Source: Shimazuella alba
GTDB taxonomy: Bacteria; Bacillota; Bacilli; Thermoactinomycetales; Thermoactinomycetaceae
Length of the DNA stretch: 64,000 bases
Assembly (NCBI RefSeq): GCF_009831235.1
Contig: NZ_WUUL01000011.1
Location: 62,001-126,000, forward strand
Direction: 5' to 3'
The translations under genes and the position numbers were made by a program. The notes under the pieces are model-generated. The model was not told where the DNA came from. It saw nothing but the letters and a program-made list of their open reading frames with translations, and did no database searches. Positions within the stretch are counted from its first letter, which is position 1, and every line of letters begins with the position of its first letter. Shown here piece after piece: positions 36,090 through 44,805 of the stretch.

Positions 36090-36887
36090 ATGATCTGGAG
36101 ATTCATTCCCTACCAAGTTTATGATCCATACTGGAATATGGCGATAGATGAAGCTATTTTAATTGCTCATCACGAAAATAGAGTGCTGCCAACACTTCGT
36201 CTTTATGGATGGAATCCTGCAACACTCAGCATTGGTTATTTTCAACATGCACATCGCCAGATCAATCATGAAAAAATAGAAGAGCTGAACTTAGGTTTTG
36301 TCAGAAGGATGACAGGGGGAAGAGCGGTATTTCATGATCGAGAGTTAACTTACAGTGTGATACTTTCTGAAAAAAATCCTCTGGTTTCCAGTTCCGTCCA
36401 AGCAACGTACCGAAAAATAAATTTAGCTCTAGAGACGGCAATCAAAAAACTAACTCTTAAAGTGGATGAGAGCGTGCAGAAGATACAATCAGAGACATCT
36501 TCAGCAGCGTGCTTTGATGCACCAGGTTCAGAGGAGTTTTTAATCGATGGACGAAAAGCAATAGGAAGTGCTCAAACGAGGCAACAAGGAGTATTGTTAC
36601 AACATGGGAGTATATTGCTTGATTTTGATTTCAAAACTTTCTATGATATATTCACTTTTCCCACAAAACAGAGCAGACTTCAGTTTGAAACCAGAATAGG
36701 CACACTTACACAACTATGTAACAGACCTATTCCGATGGAAGAAGCAATGAAGGCGGTTTATTCTGGTTTTGAAGAGGGATTAAGTGTTTCATTGGTGGAA
36801 CAAAATCTATCGCCCTATGAATGGGAGTTAGCAGAACAGTTAGTCAAAGATAAATACAGCAAAACAGAATGGAATGAAAAAAGATAG
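36090..36887 (+). CDS. lipM: Octanoyltransferase LipM (lipoate-ligase fold)
   Basis: Transfers octanoate from acyl carrier protein to the GcvH lipoyl domain, the first step of lipoate assembly in Bacillus. The 265-residue BPL/LplA-fold protein has RRMTGGRAVFHDRELTYSVI and the acyl-accepting Cys in SAACFDAPGSEEF (Cys141). This Cys distinguishes LipM from lipoate ligase. A following segment IDGRKAIGSAQTRQQGVLLQ is typical. AAAGGAG precedes the ATG. Its closeness to the gcv operon and mntR matches the Bacillus yqhM position, and the pathway link is to the lipoylated H protein. Confidence 0.9.
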   Translation: MIWRFIPYQVYDPYWNMAIDEAILIAHHENRVLPTLRLYGWNPATLSIGYFQHAHRQINHEKIEELNLGFVRRMTGGRAVFHDRELTYSVILSEKNPLVSSSVQATYRKINLALETAIKKLTLKVDESVQKIQSETSSAACFDAPGSEEFLIDGRKAIGSAQTRQQGVLLQHGSILLDFDFKTFYDIFTFPTKQSRLQFETRIGTLTQLCNRPIPMEEAMKAVYSGFEEGLSVSLVEQNLSPYEWELAEQLVKDKYSKTEWNEKR

Positions 36888-36903
36888 AATACTTATTTGT
36901 AAC

Positions 36904-36933
36904 TTCAATCCATTCGTACATTCTTGTTATAAT
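36904..36933 (+). promoter_or_regulatory. Promoter before the metallophosphoesterase gene
   Basis: TTCAAT (36904-36909) and TATAAT (36928-36933), spacer 18. Confidence 0.4.
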
Positions 36934-36953
36934 AGAGATAGCAAAAGAAGGGA

Positions 36954-37700
36954 ATGGATAGACGAGTGGCAATCTATGCAATAAGTGATCTTCACCTATC
37001 TTTTAATAGATCTGTACATATTGATCAAATTGATCCAGAAAAGGATATTGTCAAACCAATGGATATATTTGGTTGGGATGAACGTTATTATGATCGAGTG
37101 CGTGATAATTGGCGAAAGCTCATATCAGACCAAGATACTGTATTAATTCCAGGAGATATTAGCTGGGCTTTGAAGCAAAAAGAGGCTTTATATGATCTGA
37201 ACTGGATAAGTCAATTGCCAGGTCACAAAGTGCTCTCTCCCGGAAATCATGAATACTACTATCATAGCAAAAATAAAATTAGAAATATTCTTCCTGCAAA
37301 TATGGAATGGCTGGACGCTGATTTTGCGGTAGTAGAGGAAAAAGTAATCTGTGCAACAAGAGGATGGACATTACCAACTGATCGATCTTTCGATGAGGAA
37401 GATGATCGGAAGATATATAACCGTCAAGTAGGAAGATTGCAGATGTCTTTAGAGTCTGCTGTATCTTATCATCCAAACAAAGAGATTATTGTAATGCTTC
37501 ATTATCCACCTGTTAACAAAAGTGGAGAAACATCTGGCTTTTGGGAGCTGGTCAAACAGTATAACGTAAAGTATTGTATTTATGGTCATCTTCATGGCAA
37601 AGCCATCTTGGATGCAGTTGAAGGGGAAGTTGATGGAATTCCTTTAAAATTAGTTTCTTGTGATGCATTAGACTTTTCTCCATTTCGAATATGGTCATAG
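36954..37700 (+). CDS. Calcineurin-like metallophosphoesterase
   Basis: A cytosolic two-metal phosphoesterase of 248 residues. The five metal motifs appear in order: ISDLHLSF, PGDISWALK, SPGNHEYYY, MLHYPPV and YGHLHGK. The segment NRQVGRLQMSLESAVSY lies between. Its substrate is unknown; proteins of this branch are annotated only as predicted phosphohydrolases. AAGAAGGGA lies immediately before the ATG, so the GTG three codons in could be the real start. It does not belong to the Bacillus gcv-spoIIIA order. Confidence 0.85.
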   Translation: MDRRVAIYAISDLHLSFNRSVHIDQIDPEKDIVKPMDIFGWDERYYDRVRDNWRKLISDQDTVLIPGDISWALKQKEALYDLNWISQLPGHKVLSPGNHEYYYHSKNKIRNILPANMEWLDADFAVVEEKVICATRGWTLPTDRSFDEEDDRKIYNRQVGRLQMSLESAVSYHPNKEIIVMLHYPPVNKSGETSGFWELVKQYNVKYCIYGHLHGKAILDAVEGEVDGIPLKLVSCDALDFSPFRIWS

Positions 37701-37799
37701 CAGTTGGGTTGTTGCAGGTAATAAAAAATATACATTCCCAAACATTCCCTACTCAACTGGCATAAGGTAAAGGATCAGAAGAAGGGTAGGGGAGATTCG

Positions 37800-38255
37800 A
37801 TGGCTTGTAACAATACGAATATTTTGGTTAATGGAGGATTCCGTCAAGGTCTAGCTCCATGGACTGGAATTAATGTGAAGCGAGTAAAAAATCCAGTCTA
37901 TAAAAATGATTATTCTGTATTGTTGAGAACAGGGAGTGTTCTTAAACAAAAACAGCGACTGACAATCCAAAGAGGCTGTGCCTATTATTTGTATTTTCGT
38001 TTGCTCAATGCGACTGCTGCAGGTGCACAGGCAAATTTGTTTGCAACCGTAGCATACTTAGATCAAAACGGAAGGATTTTGCGCTCTACACCATTGCAGA
38101 TTATACTTCCAAGAGCTACAAGATTAGCTTTCAAACCATATTTTAATATTGTCCCACCACCACCAGCACAGACAAAATCAGTTTCTGTTTCTTTTTCGGG
38201 AGTAAGAGGAACTATCTATGTCGATTATATTCGTCTGGCAGCACATACTATTTAG
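37800..38255 (+). CDS. NTTRR-F1-like beta-rich domain protein
   Basis: A 151-residue protein without a signal peptide. It begins ACNNTNILVNGGFRQGLAPW and looks like a jelly-roll, carbohydrate-binding-module-like domain: alternating strands, YYLYFRLLNA, and a terminal VDYIRL strand as in CBM4-type folds. The resemblance to the NTTRR-F1 domain of spore-formers is from memory and unconfirmed. In spore formers such domains may be exosporium or surface proteins; that is an inference. There is a weak GGGGAG before the ATG. Confidence 0.55.
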   Translation: MACNNTNILVNGGFRQGLAPWTGINVKRVKNPVYKNDYSVLLRTGSVLKQKQRLTIQRGCAYYLYFRLLNATAAGAQANLFATVAYLDQNGRILRSTPLQIILPRATRLAFKPYFNIVPPPPAQTKSVSVSFSGVRGTIYVDYIRLAAHTI

Positions 38256-38344
38256 TGTTTATATTTCGCCTTACGATTGTTTACAAAGTTATGATAAAAT
38301 AGTAGACGCTATTTAAAAAAGTTGTTTCAGGGGGTTTTGCTTAC

Positions 38345-38806
38345 ATGCCAACGCCTAGCATGGAGGATTATCTGGAGAATATTTATAAACTTATTGATCA
38401 AAAAGGTTATGCTCGTGTTTCCGATATCGCGGAAGCGTTGGAAGTGCATCCCTCATCCGTAACCAAAATGGTCCAGAAGTTAGATCAAAACCAATATCTG
38501 GTTTATGAAAAATACAGAGGTTTGATGCTTACTGCAAAAGGGAAAAAAATGGGTAAGCGATTGGTTCATCGGCATGAACTTTTAGAACAATTTCTCCGTT
38601 TAATAGGTGTGAAAGAAGAATTTGTCTACGAAGATGTAGAAGGTATTGAACATCATCTCAGTTGGAATTCCATCACTTGTATTGAGAATTTGGTGGAGGT
38701 TTTAGAAAAAAACACGAGTGTTCAACAACAACTGAAAATTACTCCACAAACTGAGGATTATGAGGAAATGGAAGACCTAAAATCCCAAGAGAAAATTATC
38801 CCCTAG
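38345..38806 (+). CDS. mntR: Manganese-responsive regulator MntR
   Basis: DtxR-family Mn(II)-dependent repressor of manganese uptake genes, 153 residues. The winged helix is [20 protein letters not shown]. All six Mn ligands known from the Bacillus protein are conserved at the same numbers: Asp8, Glu11, His77, Glu99, Glu102 and His103. The C-terminus is about ten residues longer than in Bacillus. It lies between lipM and the patatin-like gene, as in Bacillus. A terminator follows. Confidence 0.95.
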   Translation: MPTPSMEDYLENIYKLIDQKGYARVSDIAEALEVHPSSVTKMVQKLDQNQYLVYEKYRGLMLTAKGKKMGKRLVHRHELLEQFLRLIGVKEEFVYEDVEGIEHHLSWNSITCIENLVEVLEKNTSVQQQLKITPQTEDYEEMEDLKSQEKIIP

Positions 38807-38833
38807 ACAATTTACATTCTAGGGGATTTTTTT
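38798..38833 (+). terminator. Terminator after mntR
   Basis: ATCCCCTAGA (38798-38807) pairs with TCTAGGGGAT (38818-38827), followed by a run of T. The left arm overlaps the mntR stop. Confidence 0.85.
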
Positions 38834-38870
38834 CTACATATATTGGAAATAAAAGTATGGAGGTGTAATT

Positions 38871-39839
38871 ATGTGGGCTGATGCTGTATTTGAGGGTGGA
38901 GGGGTAAAAGGGATTGGACTGGTAGGTGCTCTGTGTGTGGCAGAAGAAAAAGGGTACAAATGGAAAAGAGTTGCTGGAACATCGGCTGGATCGATTTTAG
39001 CAGCACTACTCGCAGCTGGCTACTCTGGACAAGAATTGTACGAAATCATGATTCATAAAAACTTCGCTGACTTTTTAGCTCCTACTTGGTATGATTATAT
39101 TCCTTTCCTCGGTCCCGGTGCTCGTTTATGGTTTAAAAAAGGGCTTCATCCAACCAATCGCTTAGAAAAATGGCTAGAAAATTTATTAGCACAAAAAGGT
39201 GTTCATACGTTTCAAGATTTAGAACAGAAGGAGACCAAGCTTCATATTATTGTATCTGATATTACCTTAGAAAATCTTCTTGTTTTTCCACAAGACTTAG
39301 CTGCATATGGTCATGATCCTTCCTGTTTTTCCGTTGCGAAAGCAGTTCGTATGAGTTGTAGTATCCCATTCTTTTTTGAACCTGCACGTTTGCTAAACAA
39401 AGAAATAAAGCAAAACTGTTATTTGGTTGATGGGGCTGTTCTCAGTAATTATCCAATTTGGTTATTTGATTCCGATAATCCAGAGTGGCCAACATTTGGA
39501 TTTCGTTTGACTTCTGATGATCCTCCAACAGGGCATAAGATTGATAGTCCTGTATCCATGTTTAAAGCCTTATTTGAGACCATGATGGATGCACATGACA
39601 ACCGAAATATTCGGGAACAGGACCAAGTGAGAACGATTACTGTGCCCGCATTGAATGTGAAGATAACTGATTTTTCAATCGATATAAAAAAAAGAGAAGC
39701 TCTGTTTCAGTCTGGTGTAACTGCAGGAGAGAATTTCTTTAAGCGATTTACATTCTCAAGTTATTTAGAAATGCGAAGTAGAGTTGATTTAGCTAATGAA
39801 TCTACAAAAGATCCAAATAAACGACGTTTTACAGGATAA
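38871..39839 (+). CDS. yqhO: Patatin-like phospholipase (YqhO family)
   Basis: A Ser-Asp dyad lipid acyl hydrolase of 322 residues. The oxyanion loop is FEGGGVKGIGLVGAL, the nucleophile elbow GTSAGSILAALLAAGY, and the catalytic Asp lies in VDGAVLSNYP. It has no signal peptide. Substrate phospholipids are inferred from the family. Its position after mntR matches Bacillus yqhO. AGGTG precedes the ATG. A convergent terminator follows. Confidence 0.88.
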   Translation: MWADAVFEGGGVKGIGLVGALCVAEEKGYKWKRVAGTSAGSILAALLAAGYSGQELYEIMIHKNFADFLAPTWYDYIPFLGPGARLWFKKGLHPTNRLEKWLENLLAQKGVHTFQDLEQKETKLHIIVSDITLENLLVFPQDLAAYGHDPSCFSVAKAVRMSCSIPFFFEPARLLNKEIKQNCYLVDGAVLSNYPIWLFDSDNPEWPTFGFRLTSDDPPTGHKIDSPVSMFKALFETMMDAHDNRNIREQDQVRTITVPALNVKITDFSIDIKKREALFQSGVTAGENFFKRFTFSSYLEMRSRVDLANESTKDPNKRRFTG

Positions 39840-39852
39840 CATGTTAAAGTAT

Positions 39853-39897
39853 AAAAAAGTCTAAGTTCGATTGAAGCGGAGAAACTTAGACTTTTTT
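39853..39897. terminator. Convergent terminator yqhO / coiled-coil gene
   Basis: AAAAAAGTCTAAGTT (39853-39867) pairs perfectly with AACTTAGACTTTTTT (39883-39897), with U-tracts in both directions. Confidence 0.85.
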
Positions 39898-39909
39898 ATA
39901 GTAGTAGCT

Positions 39910-40962
39910 TTATTTGCTGTTCTTTTCCGTAACAAGTGATGCAATTTTATCAAATGCTTTTGATTCATTAGAGCTAGACACCATTTGAATACCCATTTCC
40001 TGAATACGTTTATAAGCTTCGTCTAGTTTTGCTTGAAGTGTACCGTTGACTTCTAAAGATTTATCCAATTGTGTTTTCAGGTTATCTCTTTCCGCTTCTA
40101 ATATCCGTTTATCTGCTTCTATTTCTCTCTTCATAGCTGCTTCACGAATGGCGAGAACTCTTTTGATTTCAGCACTTGCTTTCGCATCTGCTTCTTTTTT
40201 GGTTTCCTCTAATTTAGCTGGGAATGCTTCTATCTCAGCTTCTAATTTGTCTGCTTTTTGCTCACGTTTTTCAATCTCTACTTGGCGCTCATCTAAAGAT
40301 TTTTTATAGCTAGCAAGTTCCGTATTTTTATTTTCTAATTCTTGTTCGAATTCTTTTCTTTTCGAAGCTAGCTCGTCAGCTAATTTGTCATTTTCTATCT
40401 TTTTACGTCTTGCAAAATCATAGGTAAATTCTTCATCTTCGCGTTTTTGCTTTTGTGCCAATGTTTTGGATTGTTCTTTGAGTAGAACTTGATACTCTTC
40501 ATTTTTTGCTTTGATGAGGTCTTCAATTTGGTTTAGTTTGTTGGTAGCTTCATTTTTGGCTTCGACTAATTCATTTTCTTGAGCTAATTTTAATTCTTGA
40601 TGCGCGTCCACTAATGCAGCCAAGGTATTTGCTTGTTTCTCAATTCCAAACAAATCTTTTAACTCAGCCTCTTTGAGAGCGATTGCACTTTTAATTGTTT
40701 GGAGATTATCTGATTCTGCGGCGATATCTGAACCGATTTTTCCTAAAACTTGATTGATGGATTTTGTTAAGTCGGTTATTTTATCCTCCATACTTACTTC
40801 TACCATGGAGTCAGCTTTGGTAATGGTTTCTTTGGCCTTTTTTTGAGTAGTTTCTTGTTCTGCTTTCAGTTTGCCCTTTTCTAAATCAATAATTTTCTTT
40901 TCAGCTTGACGTAATGCTCCAAGGATTGTAGCTTTTGTATCTTTTTCGGTGATTTTCGCCAT
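39910..40962 (-). CDS. Long coiled-coil protein of unknown function
   Basis: A 350-residue soluble protein almost entirely of charged heptads, for example ELASYKKSLDERQVEIEKRE, KADKLEAEIEAFPAKLEETK and AEIKRVLAIREAAMKREIEA, near residues 205-285. There is no signal, membrane helix or catalytic motif. The N-terminus MAKITEKDTKATILGALRQA is shorter-helical, and the last 30 residues are low-complexity Ser/Lys. It starts at ATG with AGGAGAG upstream and sits alone, inserted between yqhO and the SA1362-like gene. No such gene is in the Bacillus order. It may be a scaffold or phage-like tail protein; function is unknown. Confidence 0.65.
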   Translation of the reverse strand: MAKITEKDTKATILGALRQAEKKIIDLEKGKLKAEQETTQKKAKETITKADSMVEVSMEDKITDLTKSINQVLGKIGSDIAAESDNLQTIKSAIALKEAELKDLFGIEKQANTLAALVDAHQELKLAQENELVEAKNEATNKLNQIEDLIKAKNEEYQVLLKEQSKTLAQKQKREDEEFTYDFARRKKIENDKLADELASKRKEFEQELENKNTELASYKKSLDERQVEIEKREQKADKLEAEIEAFPAKLEETKKEADAKASAEIKRVLAIREAAMKREIEADKRILEAERDNLKTQLDKSLEVNGTLQAKLDEAYKRIQEMGIQMVSSSNESKAFDKIASLVTEKNSK

Positions 40963-41076
40963 GATGTCTCTCCTAGCTAATATGGAATCATATGTACGTA
41001 TTTAAATATAGTACAAACATTCGATAAAGTCAATTTAAAAACGAGTAGATAAATGATTGTTTTGTTACAATATCAA

Positions 41077-41123
41077 ATAAAAAACCTATGGTAGAAAAGA
41101 GATTTACCTCTAGTCTCCATAGG
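41077..41123 (-). terminator. Terminator after the SA1362-like gene
   Basis: CCTATGG (41085-41091) and CCATAGG (41117-41123) form the base of a larger hairpin, with an inner AGAG/CTCT stem. On the minus strand the stem is followed by TTTTTTATTTG. Confidence 0.65.
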
Positions 41124-41137
41124 CAGGCATTTGAGTA

Positions 41138-41392
41138 TCAACTGCTTTTTTTCTTGCCATCAATAACACGAAATGGGTATTTTTTGCGTTTTCGCCCTTT
41201 CTGAGCAGTTTTTGGCTCTCTCCCAGGGTTTGCAAATGAAATCAACCATTTAGGAGGGAACTTATAAAGGAGTATGACTACTCCAAGAATAGCAAAGAAT
41301 ACCAGTGTTGGAACAGGATTTTTAATAAGTTGTGCTAGTAAAGCAATACCTATAAACGAAAATATGAGCCATGTACCAACGGTTTTGTTCAT
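41138..41392 (-). CDS. Small membrane protein, SA1362/YqhP-like
   Basis: An 84-residue protein with two helices (GTWLIFSFIGIALLAQLI and TLVFFAILGVVILLYKF) and a basic tail containing KYPFRVIDGKK. It recalls the SA1362/YqhP family found between yqhO and yqhQ, and the position fits. The function is unknown. AAGGAT precedes the ATG. It follows yqhQ by 22 bases on the same strand, so the two form an operon. Confidence 0.6.
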   Translation of the reverse strand: MNKTVGTWLIFSFIGIALLAQLIKNPVPTLVFFAILGVVILLYKFPPKWLISFANPGREPKTAQKGRKRKKYPFRVIDGKKKSS

Positions 41393-41413
41393 GGGCTTTT
41401 TCCATCCTTTCGC

Positions 41414-42382
41414 TTAAGTTTGTATGCTCTTGGCAACTGTTCTTGCTGGTTGACCATTTGTGACATAGGCTTCATCAAGGTCACGCATACGGACAAAAGC
41501 AGCAATTGCTACTTCCACCTGATCATCGTCAGGCTCTCTTGTTGTTAATTTCTGTAGCCAAAGTCCTGGGTAACCAAGATATTGCAATACAGGTATTTTG
41601 CGGACTGCATTCGTAAGTTTGAGTACTTCAAATGAAAGGCCAATAACGAGTGGAAGAAGTAATAACCTGGTCAATACTCGATCCCAAACAGAATCATACG
41701 TAAAAAACGAGTACACAATTACACCAACAATTACTGTGAAAATCATGAAACTACTGCCGCAACGGTAATGGAGTGTAGAGTATTTTTGAACATTGGAAAC
41801 CGTTAATTCTTCTCGATTTTCATATGCACTGATAACTTTATGCTCTGCCCCATGATATTGAAAAACTCGTTTCATGATAGGTGTTCTGGAAACTCCCCAT
41901 AGGTACCCAAGAAGTAAAATAGTTTTAATACTTCCTTCAATAAGATTTTGGAGGATCATATTTTTAACATATGGGTCAAAAATCCAACTTGCAAGGGCAG
42001 CAGGTAATACCGTAAAGATAACTTTTCCCACGACAAGAGATAGGACTCCGATGATGGCAACACCTATCATCATTTGAACTTTCCCTGTTGTCTTTGTTTC
42101 TGTTTTTATCTCTGGAGTTCCTTCTTCCTCTTGTTCGTATACTTCTGTTGCATATTGAAGGTGTTTTGCACCGCTGGCACTTGCTTCAATAAGGGAAACA
42201 ATTCCACGTAGGAGAGGAATTTTTTTTAAGCTATTCACCCAGGGGATCTGCTTTTTTTCTAATTCAAGTGTTTCTATTTGACCGTTTTTTCTTCTAACGG
42301 CTGTTACTTGCGTATTTCGTCCGCCAAACATAACTCCTTCAATGACGGCCTGCCCACCATAAGGGACAACGTTTTCAGACAT
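41414..42382 (-). CDS. yqhQ: DUF1385 membrane protein YqhQ
   Basis: An integral membrane protein of unknown function, 322 residues. It starts with the DUF1385 hallmark VVPYGGQAVIEGVMFGGRNT. Four or more membrane helices follow, along with the conserved FQYHGAEHKVISAYENREEL and YSTLHYRCGSSFMIFTVIVG. It is conserved in Firmicutes next to aroQ-papA-efp, as here. It is divergent from aroQ with a 120-base AT-rich gap. Confidence 0.92.
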   Translation of the reverse strand: MSENVVPYGGQAVIEGVMFGGRNTQVTAVRRKNGQIETLELEKKQIPWVNSLKKIPLLRGIVSLIEASASGAKHLQYATEVYEQEEEGTPEIKTETKTTGKVQMMIGVAIIGVLSLVVGKVIFTVLPAALASWIFDPYVKNMILQNLIEGSIKTILLLGYLWGVSRTPIMKRVFQYHGAEHKVISAYENREELTVSNVQKYSTLHYRCGSSFMIFTVIVGVIVYSFFTYDSVWDRVLTRLLLLPLVIGLSFEVLKLTNAVRKIPVLQYLGYPGLWLQKLTTREPDDDQVEVAIAAFVRMRDLDEAYVTNGQPARTVAKSIQT

Positions 42383-42503
42383 GGTTGCACCACCTTAGTC
42401 ATGACATGCATTTATTTAATTTCTCCTATTGTACCATAATTATCTAAACTTAAAGAGTCAACGGCTGTGTGATAATATGGAAGATGATAGAAGGAGGAGA
42501 CAA

Positions 42504-42944
42504 ATGGCACGTATCTTGGTTTTACATGGTCCAAATTTGAATACATTAGGAATCAGAGAACCAGATCATTATGGTTCTGAAACGTTAGCAGATGTCAACC
42601 AACGTCTGGTAGAAAAAGGGCAAAAATGGGGTTGTCAAGTTGATACTTTCCAATCTAACATAGAGGGAGAATTGATTAATCAAATTCATTCCTCGATGGA
42701 TAAATATGATGCAATCATTATGAATCCTGGAGCTTATACACACTACAGTTATGCCATTTTTGATGCTATTCAAGCTATAACAGTACCTGTGATCGAAGTA
42801 CATATTTCAAACATTCATACGCGAGAAACCTTCCGACATTCTTCTGTCATAGCACCAGCATGCAAGGGGCAAATTGTTGGTTTTGGTACCAAAAGCTATG
42901 ATTTAGCATTGATGGCTGTTCGCGAATGGATAGAAGGAGCATAA
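42504..42944 (+). CDS. aroQ: Type II 3-dehydroquinate dehydratase
   Basis: Third step of the shikimate pathway (3-dehydroquinate to 3-dehydroshikimate). The 146-residue protein has LHGPNLNTLGIREPDHYG (with the active-site loop), NPGAYTHYSYAIFDAI, and the catalytic His region HISNIHTRETFRHSS. The ATG at 42504 is chosen over the frame start at 42429 because GAAGGAGGAG lies just upstream. It is followed two bases later by papA, whose AAGGAG lies inside its end. Confidence 0.95.
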   Translation: MARILVLHGPNLNTLGIREPDHYGSETLADVNQRLVEKGQKWGCQVDTFQSNIEGELINQIHSSMDKYDAIIMNPGAYTHYSYAIFDAIQAITVPVIEVHISNIHTRETFRHSSVIAPACKGQIVGFGTKSYDLALMAVREWIEGA

Positions 42945-42946
42945 AT

Positions 42947-44020
42947 ATGAATCAGCGAGTTACAAAACTACAAGCTTTGTTGAAGCGAAACAAGATGGAA
43001 GCGCTTCTTGTAACTTATCGTCCCAATTGTTATTACATAAGTGGGTTTACAGGCACTTCTGGAGTGCTAGTTATCACGCCTGATGACAGTATTTTGGTCA
43101 CAGATTTTCGCTATTTGAGCCAAGTGAGAGAACAAGCTCCTGATTTTACCGTTGTAGAGCATCTAGGCAATCAAATGTATGCAAAAGTAGCAGAGGTGTG
43201 TCTTAATCTTGGCATTTCTACGCTGCATTTTGAGTCAGAGCATCTATCCTTTGCAGAATATGATGATCTCTTTCGTGCACTAGATAAGCGTGTATCACTG
43301 ACAGCAACAACAAATGTTATCGAAGAAATTCGTGCGATAAAAGAAGAGATTGAACTGACTTATATCAAGGAAGCGATTCACATTGCAGAAGAATCTTTTC
43401 ATCAGTTGCTAACAGAACTTGCTCCTGGAATGTCAGAAAAATCAATTGCTTTGCGCTTAGAATGGCTGATGCGAGAACGTGGTGCAAGTGGGGTATCTTT
43501 TGATATGATAGTAGCTTCAGGGATCCGTTCTTCCCTGCCACATGGGGTAGCATCTGATAAACCAATTGCTGCTGGTGAACTGGTGACGTTTGATTTTGGG
43601 TGTTTTTATCAAGGTTATGCTTCGGATATTACCCGTACCATAGCAATTGGATCTTGTTCCACGAAACAACGTGAGATTTATGAGGTAGTACGTGTTGCAA
43701 ATGAAAAAACAATTGCAGCTCTATTTGCAGGAATGAATGCGAGAGATGCAGATGCTGTTGCCCGGGATTTTATTAGACAGGCAGGTTTTGAAGACTGTTT
43801 TGGGCATGGTACTGGACATGGAATCGGCTTAGATATTCATGAATTTCCGCGATTAGGCACATCAAGCAAAGATATCCTCACTCCGGGAATGGTTGTAACA
43901 GTCGAGCCAGGGATTTATTTGGAAAATCAGTTTGGGGTTCGAATTGAAGATGATATACTTATCACCAGTGAAGGGTATGAGGTACTTACCAGTTTACCCA
44001 AAGAATTAATTATTTTATAG
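42947..44020 (+). CDS. papA: Xaa-Pro aminopeptidase PapA (M24B)
   Basis: A cytosolic dimetal peptidase that removes residues before proline, 357 residues. Metal ligands are visible as Asp in TFDFGCFYQGYASDITRT, His in FGHGTGHGIGLDIHE, and Glu in VTVEPGIYL and GVRIEDD. The creatinase-like N-terminal domain is YRPNCYYISGFTGTSGVLVI. The ATG at 42947 has AAGGAG upstream; earlier in-frame starts overlap aroQ without one. efp follows 22 bases later, so aroQ-papA-efp form an operon as in Bacillus. Confidence 0.93.
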   Translation: MNQRVTKLQALLKRNKMEALLVTYRPNCYYISGFTGTSGVLVITPDDSILVTDFRYLSQVREQAPDFTVVEHLGNQMYAKVAEVCLNLGISTLHFESEHLSFAEYDDLFRALDKRVSLTATTNVIEEIRAIKEEIELTYIKEAIHIAEESFHQLLTELAPGMSEKSIALRLEWLMRERGASGVSFDMIVASGIRSSLPHGVASDKPIAAGELVTFDFGCFYQGYASDITRTIAIGSCSTKQREIYEVVRVANEKTIAALFAGMNARDADAVARDFIRQAGFEDCFGHGTGHGIGLDIHEFPRLGTSSKDILTPGMVVTVEPGIYLENQFGVRIEDDILITSEGYEVLTSLPKELIIL

Positions 44021-44042
44021 ATGAAAAGGTGAAATTGCTATT

Positions 44043-44600
44043 ATGATTAGTGTAAATGATTTTAAAACAGGCCTTACCATTGAGATTGATAATGATGTAT
44101 GGTCTGTTATTGAGTTTCAACATGTAAAACCAGGTAAAGGAGCGGCATTTGTACGCTCCAAACTCCGTAATTTACGCAACGGTAATATCCAAGAAAAAAC
44201 GTTTCGCGCTGGTGAAAAAGTACAAAAAGCACTTGTAGAGACGCGTCGCATGCAGTATTTGTATGAAAGCGGCGGTGACTACACTTTTATGGATAATGAA
44301 ACATATGATCAGATCAGTCTTACAGAAGAACGTTTGGAATATGAATTAAATTTCCTTCAAGAAAATATGGAAGTGCAGATTGTCTCCTATAAAGGGGAAA
44401 CAATTGGTATACAGCTGCCAAATACCGTAGAACTAGAGGTAGTGGAAACAGATCCTGGTATCCGTGGAGATACGGCTACAGGTGGTAACAAGCCAGCAAA
44501 ACTATCGACTGGTTTTACGGTACAAGTGCCATTATTTGTTAATGTTGGAGATCGTTTGATTGTTGATACTCGGAGTGGAGCTTATGTTTCTAGAGCTTAG
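44043..44600 (+). CDS. efp: Elongation factor P
   Basis: Relieves ribosome stalling at polyproline. The 185-residue, three-domain EF-P has [15 protein letters not shown], with Lys32 at the position modified in Bacillus, and the C-terminal signature [20 protein letters not shown]. The start is ATG after AAAAGGTG. It ends the aroQ-papA-efp operon at a strong terminator. In this window it could assist the Pro-rich protein that starts at 63376. Confidence 0.97.
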   Translation: MISVNDFKTGLTIEIDNDVWSVIEFQHVKPGKGAAFVRSKLRNLRNGNIQEKTFRAGEKVQKALVETRRMQYLYESGGDYTFMDNETYDQISLTEERLEYELNFLQENMEVQIVSYKGETIGIQLPNTVELEVVETDPGIRGDTATGGNKPAKLSTGFTVQVPLFVNVGDRLIVDTRSGAYVSRA

Positions 44601-44619
44601 AGATATAAAAATAGCAGGT

Positions 44620-44651
44620 AAAGATCACGTTTTTTCACGTGATCTTTTTTT
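44620..44651 (+). terminator. Terminator after efp
   Basis: AAGATCACGT (44621-44630) pairs with ACGTGATCTT (44637-44646), followed by TTTTTT. The 150-base gap after it is AT-rich and shows no gene. Confidence 0.85.
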
Positions 44652-44805
44652 GTGTAGATATAATTAATATGTAAATATTTTATTATATAATTTACAAAAG
44701 ATTATATATAAGTATAATAAGGAATACGAATGATATGAAATGGATCTATTTGATAGTTCGGCTATATACGAAAAGTTTTAATCACAACTTAGAAAGAGTG
44801 ATGAC

